DNA of 64,000 bases from Streptomyces aureoverticillatus (lineage in GTDB: Bacteria; Actinomycetota; Actinomycetes; Streptomycetales; Streptomycetaceae). The stretch covers positions 248,001-312,000 of the forward strand of contig NZ_BMSY01000003.1 in the NCBI RefSeq assembly GCF_014649395.1, given 5' to 3'. Under the pieces are notes generated by a model that saw nothing but the letters and a program-made list of their open reading frames with translations, was not told the origin of the DNA and did no database searches. How positions within the stretch are numbered: position 1 is the stretch's first letter; the number at the start of each line of letters is the position of its first letter. Position numbers and translations under genes: made by a program. Shown here one piece after another: positions 58,245 to 64,000 of the stretch.

Positions 58245-58606
58245 CAGCGGCGTAGAGCCCGAACGAAGACCCGGTAGATCGTGACGATCTACCGGGTCTT
58301 CGCGTTTCCCGGGATCAGCCGCCTTCCCGCGAGGTGTGTGGGGAAGGCCACAGTCTGCGGGGTGTGGCGATTCGGCGTCCGGGGAGGGCGCCGAACGGCC
58401 CGTGGTCGCGTAAAGAGATGGTCAATGACGCGTAATCAACTCGCCGGGTGCGCGGCTCCGTTGGCGAGGGCTCGAGGGGTGCGGGTGCACCTCCTCTGGG
58501 ACCGGTGGGCGCCCCTGACGTGCTCTGATGCTTGATTCGACACGCTTGTAGAAGTTCGTTTAGCGTCCCTTGCGTTCCATTCGAGGCAAACCCGTGGGGG
58601 GTTGAC
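58245..58606. other. Gene-free stretch after tRNA-Ile
   Basis: It holds the terminator at 58264-58302 and the upstream region of the next gene. A frame of 84 codons here begins inside the terminator and is discounted. The rest is GC-rich without a motif I can name. Confidence 0.6.
58264..58302 (+). terminator. tRNA-Ile terminator
   Basis: Nearly 19-bp perfect stem (CGAAGACCCGGTAGATCGT / ACGATCTACCGGGTCTTCG) with a 1-base centre, 19 bases after the tRNA. Confidence 0.85.
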
Positions 58607-59227
58607 GTGCGCAAGATTTCCGCTGTCCTGATGGCTGGTGTGTCCACTGCCGCCTTGCTCGCTGTCGGTACGACTTCGGCTTCGGCGGCCGAAGCGGTGC
58701 CGGACGTTCCGTCGGACTACTCGGGCGAGGTGCTGGCCGACGATGTCGTCATCGAGGACGTGGCCGGCGACGAGGTGACGCCGGAGGACGAGGCGGAGGT
58801 GAAGGCCCCGGACTTCGCCGGGCTGCCGGACGGGGTGGTGCGGTCCGCGGCCGGGTCCGCCGCGATCAGCTCCTTCAACTACTCCGTCGGCGGCGTGACC
58901 ATCAAGGTGCCCGCGGGGTGCTTCCTGATGCACTCGATCAAGGGCTCCGGCAAGAAGGTCAACAGCCAGATCGCCGGTGTGGACTGTGTCGGGGTCGCCG
59001 CTCTCGCCACCCGTTTCTGCAACACCCGCCTGGAGCTGCACTACGCCGACACCTCCGGCAAGACGTACAAGATCAAGCGTGGTCCGCTGAAGACGAAGTG
59101 CCACACCGGCACGGTGCCCACGTACAAGATCGGCGCACACACCCTGCCCAAGTACGGCAAGGCCTGCGCGCAGCTCTTCGTGAACGGCAGCCGTCGAGCG
59201 GTGCAGTGCCACTTCATCACCAAGTAG
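58607..59227 (+). CDS. Secreted protein of unknown function
   Basis: A 206-aa protein with a signal peptide (RKISAVLMAGVSTAALLAVG, cleavage near TTSASAAEA) and an acidic pro-like stretch (VPSDYSGEVLADDVVIEDVA), then a C-terminal domain with four to six Cys (GCFLMH, DCVG, FCNT, KCHTG, ACAQL, QCHFITK). It looks like a small disulfide-bonded extracellular protein. No family recognised. GTG start at 58607; the membrane peptide gene follows 20 bases on. Confidence 0.7.
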   Translation: MRKISAVLMAGVSTAALLAVGTTSASAAEAVPDVPSDYSGEVLADDVVIEDVAGDEVTPEDEAEVKAPDFAGLPDGVVRSAAGSAAISSFNYSVGGVTIKVPAGCFLMHSIKGSGKKVNSQIAGVDCVGVAALATRFCNTRLELHYADTSGKTYKIKRGPLKTKCHTGTVPTYKIGAHTLPKYGKACAQLFVNGSRRAVQCHFITK

Positions 59228-59247
59228 CAGGAAGGGAGAGGGCAGGC

Positions 59248-59454
59248 ATGGCGTACAGCACTCGTCATTGGTGGGCCGAGCTGGCGGTGTTCCTGCTGGT
59301 CACCGCGGTCTGTGCGGGCCTGCTCATCCTGCTGTGGGTGAGGGCGCAGGACGGGTCCGGGGCGACGGCGAGCCTGTGGGGGTTCGTCGTTCCCGGGGGC
59401 CTGGTGGGGCTCTGGGCCGCCAGGAGGTACCGGCGGCGGCGCGGGGGCCGCTGA
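59248..59454 (+). CDS. Small two-helix membrane protein
   Basis: 68 aa with GGAAGGGAGAGGGC before the ATG. Two hydrophobic segments (AELAVFLLVTAVCAGLLILLW and ASLWGFVVPGGLVGLWAA) and a basic end (RRYRRRRGGR). Probably in one transcript with the secreted protein gene. Function unknown. Confidence 0.65.
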   Translation: MAYSTRHWWAELAVFLLVTAVCAGLLILLWVRAQDGSGATASLWGFVVPGGLVGLWAARRYRRRRGGR

Positions 59455-59473
59455 GAAGGGGTTGAGGAGGGGA

Positions 59474-59513
59474 TGAGAAGGCCCCCAGCCAGTACTGGCT
59501 GGGGGCCTTCTCA
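59474..59513. terminator. 40-bp perfect palindromic terminator
   Basis: Arms TGAGAAGGCCCCCAGCCAGT and its exact complement with no loop bases, between converging small genes. No parS here. Confidence 0.85.
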
Positions 59514-59539
59514 ACGCGGTGGCTTCGGCTCCGTGGTGA

Positions 59540-59881
59540 CTACGGCTCCGCTGCGAGGTTCTCCGCCGGGGGCTGCTGGTCGTCGTCCAGGGCTTCCGTC
59601 TCCGTCGACGGCAGGTGGCGGCAGCTCGGGGTCGCGCCGTGGGCCTCGGCGCGGATGCGTTGCTTCATCGTGGGGGGCAGGGAGCGTTCGTACGCCGCCG
59701 CCCACAGGGCCGCCATCGGAGCCGGCAGGCTCGTGGGGCTCGGGCACGTGGCCGAGGCGTTCGTGGCCTGCTGTGCCGGGGCGGCCGCCGTGGCGGTCGA
59801 GGTGAGGCCGAGGGTCGCGAACAGCGCGAGCACGGCGGTGACGATGGTGGTCCACAGCTTCATGGCCTTGGTGGCGGTCAT
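59540..59881 (-). CDS. Small secreted protein
   Basis: 113 aa with a signal peptide (KLWTTIVTAVLALFATLGLT, cleavage near ATAAAPAQQ) and a polar, low-complexity mature part with two Cys (SATCPSP and PSCRHLP). ATG at 59881 has GAGGGGCC upstream. No family recognised. The upstream region has a direct repeat. Confidence 0.6.
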   Translation of the reverse strand: MTATKAMKLWTTIVTAVLALFATLGLTSTATAAAPAQQATNASATCPSPTSLPAPMAALWAAAYERSLPPTMKQRIRAEAHGATPSCRHLPSTETEALDDDQQPPAENLAAEP

Positions 59882-60236
59882 GGCCCCTCACATTCAAGTT
59901 GGGTGAGCACATTCAGGTTGGGCGATTTGCGTACTTTCCTCATGATGTGTATCCGGAGCCGGAAGTGCGGGACCGACGCTCCCGCCGCGTGGATGTTCAG
60001 ATGAACACCACCCGGATGGGCGCAAGTGCCCTGAGAAACCCCGGAAACAGGGCAAGAGCGGCGAACATCACAGTCCATGGGGCATAGGCGGAGTGTCGTG
60101 ATCCGCTTCTACTGCGGTGTCCGGTCCGGGAGTTGGGGCCGGGAGCCGGGCCGATCCAGGTCACCGATCGGTATCGGTCGGTGTGTATAGTCGGGCGCCA
60201 GAAGTCCCCTACGTCAAGGAAAGACGAGGTCGCGCG
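59882..60236. promoter_or_regulatory. Divergent upstream region with a direct repeat
   Basis: 355 gene-free bases between the small secreted gene and the DLW-39 gene. Near the former is ACATTCAAGTTGGG (59890-59903) repeated as ACATTCAGGTTGGG (59909-59922), 19 bp apart. Near the latter, CCGATCGGTATCGGTCGG (about 60163-60180) is partly palindromic, and TATAGT at 60185-60190 could be a -10. Confidence 0.45.
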
Positions 60237-60365
60237 GTGAAGAAGCTTCTCCTGGTCGCACTGGCCGCCATCGGCGGGCTCCTCGTGTACCGCCAGATCC
60301 AGGCGGATCGCGCCGAGCAGGATCTGTGGACGGAGGCGACTGACTCCGTGCCCACGGGTTCGTGA
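60237..60365 (+). CDS. DLW-39 family small membrane protein
   Basis: 42 aa: KKLLLVALAAIGGLLVYRQI then DRAEQDLWTEATD, with the DLW motif that names the family. One N-terminal helix. GTG at 60237. Small but the motif is distinctive; conserved near gyrA in actinobacteria. Function unknown. Confidence 0.85.
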   Translation: MKKLLLVALAAIGGLLVYRQIQADRAEQDLWTEATDSVPTGS

Positions 60366-60676
60366 GTATCGACAGCAGTCTCGTCACAGGGCCCCGATCG
60401 CTTGAGCGGTCGGGGCCCTGTGCTGTCTCGGGGGCCTTTTGTCCCGCTTGTTCCGCCCGGCCTGCTTCTTCTGCCGGTACCGGCCCGGCCGGTTCTGCCG
60501 GGTGGCGGGGATCTCCGGCCGCGTGTACGGGATCGGCCGGCGCGGCGCGCTTCCTCCTGCCGTGATCGCCGTGATCGCCGTGAGGGCGGGGCTCCTCTTT
60601 TCGGTGTGACGGCGTCACCCCTTTGGTTCACTTGCGCAATTTCATTCCTTGCTTGAGCAAATCGGTGGAGGGTGAG
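60366..60676. other. Gene-free stretch with terminator
   Basis: It contains the terminator at 60387-60420 and then simple GC-rich sequence up to the next gene. No other signal found. Confidence 0.6.
60387..60420 (+). terminator. DLW-39 gene terminator
   Basis: A 15-bp stem with one G-T pair (CAGGGCCCCGATCGC / GCGGTCGGGGCCCTG), loop TTGA, 22 bases after the stop. Confidence 0.85.
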
Positions 60677-62293
60677 GTGCAGAGCGGCGTGATGCGGCGG
60701 GTGCGGGCGGCGGGCGTGGTCTTGGGGGCGGCGGCGCTGTCTGCGGTGGTTCTGTCGCCGGGCGGCGCGGTGGCTCGGCCTGGGAGCGGCGCGGTGGCTC
60801 GGGCCGGGAGTGACGCGGTGGCTCGGGCCGGGAGTGACGCGGCGCGCTGGGCCGGGAGTGATGCGATGGGGGCCCGGCCCGCGCATGCCGTCGCTGCTGA
60901 GACGCCGAATCCGTACGCCTTCGCCGAGGACGCCAAGGAGGTCGACGGGGCGACGAGCACGGCCGGGAGCCGGATGCTTGTGCCCGGGGCGACGTATCGG
61001 AGCTCTATCGGGCACCCGGAAGCCGGGGCCTCCGGCACGGGGTCAGCCCCTACCGGGGCACCATCTACGGGGTCGTCCCGTACAGAGTCGTCCCGTGCGG
61101 GGTCCCGTACAGGGAGCGAGCTCTATTACCGGCTCGAGCTCGGCGCCCGCGAGAACGTGTACGTCTCCGTGACCGCGTTGCCCGGACTCGGCAGCCGTGT
61201 CGCCTTCGCCGACGGCGTCAAGGTGTCCGTGCAGGACGCCGACGGCTTCGCCTGTGACTTCGGGTCCGCGCGCTTCGGCTCCTCGCAGAGCCCGCGGCCG
61301 CTCACCGCCTCGGCGAAGCGCAAGGTCACGCCGGCCGAGCGCAGGTGCCAGACGGCCGGGACGTACTACGTCGTCGTCGAGCGGACCACCAACTCCAGGT
61401 CCCCGGTGTCGTCCACCACGGAAAAACCGTCCTCTACGGAGGACTGGGATATGGAGCTGTACGTCGCCTCGGAGCCCTCCCTGGTGAAGGCGGGCCCGAC
61501 GACTCCGCCGCCGGAGCCCGACTCCGGCACCGGCTCGGACTCCGGCTCGGCGACGCCCGTCCCGCCGCACGGGCCGCCTCTCCCGCGCGCGGGAGGCAGC
61601 AGTTTCGGCACGGCCAGGGCCTTGGGCAAGGGTGTGTGGAGCGACCGGGTCAAGGCCGGGCAGACGCGCTACTACCGCGTTCCCGTCGACTGGGGCCAGC
61701 GGCTGTCGGCCACCCTGGAGGTCGGCAGTGGCTCGCGGAGCGGTGATTTTGTGACGTCCGCTGTGGTCATGGAGTTGTTCAACCCCGTGCGCGGGCCGGT
61801 GGAGGACACCGCAGCCGCGTACGACGGCCGGCAGATGACGACCGTGCTGCCGACGCTGCCGCCGGTCGCGTACGAGAACCGCTTCGCGTCCCTCGACCGG
61901 GTCTCCGAGACGCGGTTCGCCGGGTGGTACTACCTCGTGGTGCACCTGGATCCGGATGTCGGCACGCGGTTCGGGCAGGACGCGATCGGCCTGACGCTGC
62001 GGGTGGACGTCGCAGGCGAGCGGCGGGCGGGGCCCGCGTACGCCGGGACGGCGCGCCCCGCGGACGGATTCGGCGTCACGGAACGCGACGAGGCCGCGGC
62101 GCGGACCGGTGCGGGCGGCTCCGCCGGGGGCGGGTCGGGGTCGGGGTCGCACGGTACGGCTGCCGCTTCCGGCGGCGGGGATGTGGCCATGAAAGTGCTG
62201 GCGGTTGCGGGGTTCGGTACGGGGACCGTGCTGCTCGCGGTTCTCGGGGTGTGGAGGGTTCTGGGGCGGCGGAGGGTGATGCGGGCCGGGTAG
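60677..62293 (+). CDS. Surface-type protein with signal sequence and C-terminal anchor helix
   Basis: 538 aa. Signal peptide near the start (RVRAAGVVLGAAALSAVVLSPGG), Gly/Ser-rich variable region, two copies of a beta-rich domain (GSELYYRLELGARENVYVSVT and TRYYRVPVDWGQRLSATLEVG) that resemble each other, and a C-terminal helix (VLAVAGFGTGTVLLAVLGVW) with basic end. The GTG at 60677 follows GGAGGGTGAG. Four tandem 24-bp units encode AVARAGSD repeats near the N-terminus. Family not recognised. Confidence 0.75.
   Translation: MQSGVMRRVRAAGVVLGAAALSAVVLSPGGAVARPGSGAVARAGSDAVARAGSDAARWAGSDAMGARPAHAVAAETPNPYAFAEDAKEVDGATSTAGSRMLVPGATYRSSIGHPEAGASGTGSAPTGAPSTGSSRTESSRAGSRTGSELYYRLELGARENVYVSVTALPGLGSRVAFADGVKVSVQDADGFACDFGSARFGSSQSPRPLTASAKRKVTPAERRCQTAGTYYVVVERTTNSRSPVSSTTEKPSSTEDWDMELYVASEPSLVKAGPTTPPPEPDSGTGSDSGSATPVPPHGPPLPRAGGSSFGTARALGKGVWSDRVKAGQTRYYRVPVDWGQRLSATLEVGSGSRSGDFVTSAVVMELFNPVRGPVEDTAAAYDGRQMTTVLPTLPPVAYENRFASLDRVSETRFAGWYYLVVHLDPDVGTRFGQDAIGLTLRVDVAGERRAGPAYAGTARPADGFGVTERDEAAARTGAGGSAGGGSGSGSHGTAAASGGGDVAMKVLAVAGFGTGTVLLAVLGVWRVLGRRRVMRAG
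60767..60862 (+). repeat. Four tandem 24-bp coding repeats
   Basis: Units at 60767, 60791, 60815 and 60839; the second and third are identical and the outer ones differ by a few bases. Encodes AVARxGSx octapeptides. Confidence 0.85.
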
Positions 62294-62370
62294 GTGGGGA
62301 GCTGGTTCGGCGGTTGATCCGGTCCTTTTCGCCCGGGCCAGTTCTTCCCGGCTCGGCCGGGCGGCCTTCC

Positions 62371-64000
62371 TCAGATGCGGGTGAGGGCCCAGAAGCCCAG
62401 CGCGAAACAGGCCAGCGCGGCCAGCAGCATCGGCAGGGCCACCTTCACTGGCGGCCCGGGGCGCGGCGAGCGCGCGGCGGAGCGGGCGGTGCCGCGGGCG
62501 GCATGGCGGCGCTGGGGCCGAGCCTGAGGCTGAAGTTCCGGAAGGGCGCCCGGAATTGAGGCGCTGGGAACTGGAACCTGCTGGGGCTGAGCGGTGTATG
62601 GAGAAGTAGAGGCGTAAGCGTGCTGCGCGGCGGGGGCTGTGGAGTGGGAGGGGGTGTGAGGGGGAGCTGGCGTGGGTGCCGGTGCCGGTGCCGGGCCTGG
62701 GGCCGGAGCCGACGGAGGAGTTGGAGCGGGTGCCGGTGTCTGGGCCTGGGCCGGAGGCGGGGTCGGTGTCCGTGCCGGGGGCGGGGCCAGGGGCGGTATG
62801 GCTGGCGGGACCGGTGTTGGCGTAGGGGGAGTGGGGGGCTGTGCGGGCTGCGGGGGCGGCGTGTGTGGGGGCGGGACCGGCGGGGGCAGGGGGAAGCTGC
62901 CGGTCTCCGACATCGGGGGATGCGCGGGGAGCGACGGCGGTCGTACGGCATAGGGGGCGCCGGAAGATTCGGGCTGCGGCTGCGGCGGAGGCGTGGGCGG
63001 CCCCGAGTGGGCGTGCGGAGGGGGTGTGGGCGGTCCCGAGTGGGCGGGGGGCGCAGGTGTGGGCAGTCCGGTGTGGGCGTGGGGCGGAGGTGTGGGCAGT
63101 CCGGTGTGGGCGTGGGGCGGAGGTGTAGGCGAGCTCGGGTGGGCGTGAGGTAAGGGCGTGGGCGGCCCCGACTGGGCGTGGGACGAGGGCGTGGGTGGGC
63201 CCGAGTGGGCGTGGGGTGCCGCGGAGCTTGCCGTGGGTGCGTGGGGCGGCGGTGGCTGGGTGGGGGGTGATTGCCGGGCGGCGGGCGGCTGTTGGAGAGG
63301 GGGTGGCTGGGGTGCGCGGGTGAGGGGGCCGTCGGGGCCGAACCCCGTGGGCAGCGGCCCGAGTTGGTCGAAGATCTCGACGAGCTCGTCGTCGGGCCCG
63401 GGCTCGGGCAGCATCTCGGCGGCGGAGGCGAGAGCTTTGCGCGCCCCCGTGGCGGTGCGGAACCGCGCCTGTGGGTCGGGCTGCAGCAGCGTGGCGATGA
63501 CCTGCCACAGCGGCTCGGGCACACCGCGTGGCGCCCCCGGCGTGCCGTGCGCGGCGAAGTGCTCGATGAGGGCCTTGGCGTCGGGCTTGGCGCCCTGCAG
63601 GAGATACAGCGCGACAAGCCCGACGGCGAAGAGGTCGGCGGTGAAGTCCGGTTCCGCGCCCATCATTTGCTCGGGCGCGAAGTAGCCGGGGGTGCCCACC
63701 ACATAGTCCGTCTCGGTCAGCCGTGGCTCGCCCTTGCGCATGGAGATGCCGAAGTCCGACAGGCGCAGGTGCGGCCGCCCCGTTCCGGTGGCCTCGAGGA
63801 GGATGTTGGCGGGCTTGATGTCACGGTGTACGACTCCCTCGGCGTGCACCGCCGCCAGACCGGCGAGGAGCTGGTCGAGCAGGGTGCAGGAGAAGTGGGC
63901 CGGCAGCGGTCCGTAGTCACCGATGACGTGGGCGAGGGAGCCGCCGGTGACCAGGTCCATGGTGAAGAGGACCTGGTCGTCGTCGGCTGCCCAGCTCGCG
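62371..64000 (-). CDS. Membrane Ser/Thr protein kinase, cut by window end
   Basis: The 5' end lies beyond base 64000; the frame is open to the edge (DDDQVLFTMDLVTGGSL). The visible kinase domain has HRDIKPANILL, DFGISM and the VGTPGYFAPEQMMG activation segment, so it is active-type. After the kinase come about 240 residues of Pro/Thr/Ala-rich sequence, including 11-aa repeats, and a single C-terminal helix (LPMLLAALACFALGFWALT). There is no PASTA domain. Target unknown. Confidence 0.9.
   Translation of the reverse strand, partial: ASWAADDDQVLFTMDLVTGGSLAHVIGDYGPLPAHFSCTLLDQLLAGLAAVHAEGVVHRDIKPANILLEATGTGRPHLRLSDFGISMRKGEPRLTETDYVVGTPGYFAPEQMMGAEPDFTADLFAVGLVALYLLQGAKPDAKALIEHFAAHGTPGAPRGVPEPLWQVIATLLQPDPQARFRTATGARKALASAAEMLPEPGPDDELVEIFDQLGPLPTGFGPDGPLTRAPQPPPLQQPPAARQSPPTQPPPPHAPTASSAAPHAHSGPPTPSSHAQSGPPTPLPHAHPSSPTPPPHAHTGLPTPPPHAHTGLPTPAPPAHSGPPTPPPHAHSGPPTPPPQPQPESSGAPYAVRPPSLPAHPPMSETGSFPLPPPVPPPHTPPPQPAQPPTPPTPTPVPPAIPPLAPPPARTPTPPPAQAQTPAPAPTPPSAPAPGPAPAPAPTPAPPHTPSHSTAPAAQHAYASTSPYTAQPQQVPVPSASIPGALPELQPQARPQRRHAARGTARSAARSPRPGPPVKVALPMLLAALACFALGFWALTRI
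62990..63220 (-). repeat. 33-bp repeats encoding PPHAHTGLPTP units
   Basis: About seven 33-bp units encode variants of PPHAHTGLPTP in the linker of the kinase. Two adjacent units encode the identical PPHAHTGLPTP peptide. Confidence 0.75.

Noticed and set aside
58281..58535. An 84-codon frame after tRNA-Ile
   Set aside because: It starts inside the tRNA terminator and its sequence has no helix, signal or motif.
62990..63220. Non-coding satellite or CRISPR-like repeat
   Set aside because: Units of 33 bp keep the kinase reading frame and encode a regular peptide repeat.

Overview
The window is a 64 kb piece of a high-GC actinobacterial chromosome centred on the replication origin. The codon bias, the GTG starts, the gene order (rpmH-dnaA-oriC-dnaN-gnd-recF-DUF721-gyrB-gyrA), the parAB-rsmG-jag-yidC-yidD-rnpA block and the many GTTTCACGTGAAAC parS sites all point to Streptomyces. 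Gene order matches what is known of the SCO387x-SCO39xx region of S. coelicolor. No insertion sequence, phage, integron or CRISPR array was seen. The genus assignment is recall plus inference; the species cannot be told.

Left part (1-11.8 kb), partly accessory: a membrane protein, two GNAT acetyltransferases, a GlcG/HbpS-like protein with an MFS exporter and divergent MarR regulator, a serine beta-lactamase-like hydrolase, an alpha/beta hydrolase, a WYL regulator divergent from a SnoaL-like gene, the replicative helicase dnaB with DnaA-box-like sites upstream, and a MATE exporter. From 11.9 to 27 kb: rpsF-ssb-rpsR-rplI, FemX-like and alanine-racemase-like genes, a GT87 mannosyltransferase-like protein, a bifunctional PBP, PadR plus ino1, an MFS protein, an LppU/SCO3897-like protein, and cca.

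From 27 to 37.8 kb there is a conserved envelope and stress block: DUF6049 protein, murJ with a very long Gln/Tyr/Gly-rich N-terminus, a pseudokinase, sigM and its anti-sigma factor, then trxB-trxA behind a sequence matching a sigma-R promoter. From 37.8 to 44.8 kb, on the minus strand, lie a GNAT gene, parB-parA, rsmG, jag, yidC, yidD, rnpA and rpmH. dnaA (45.2-47.2 kb) is followed by oriC (47.23-48.21 kb), then dnaN, gnd, recF, DUF721, gyrB, gyrA, a DUF3566 gene and tRNA-Ile(GAT), all pointing away from oriC. The right end has small secreted or membrane proteins, a DLW-39 peptide, a surface-type protein and a Ser/Thr kinase cut by the window end.

The most notable non-gene signals are: (1) a 16-unit, 11-bp periodic array just after dnaA, whose units resemble degenerate DnaA boxes; (2) a DnaA-box/DnaA-box/CTA-repeat module in oriC that looks like a DnaA-trio unwinding element; (3) twelve perfect parS sites, all on one side of oriC in this window, several at the centre of 26-40 bp perfect palindromes at gene ends, and two inside coding sequence; (4) DnaA-box-like sites upstream of dnaB, dnaA and recF.
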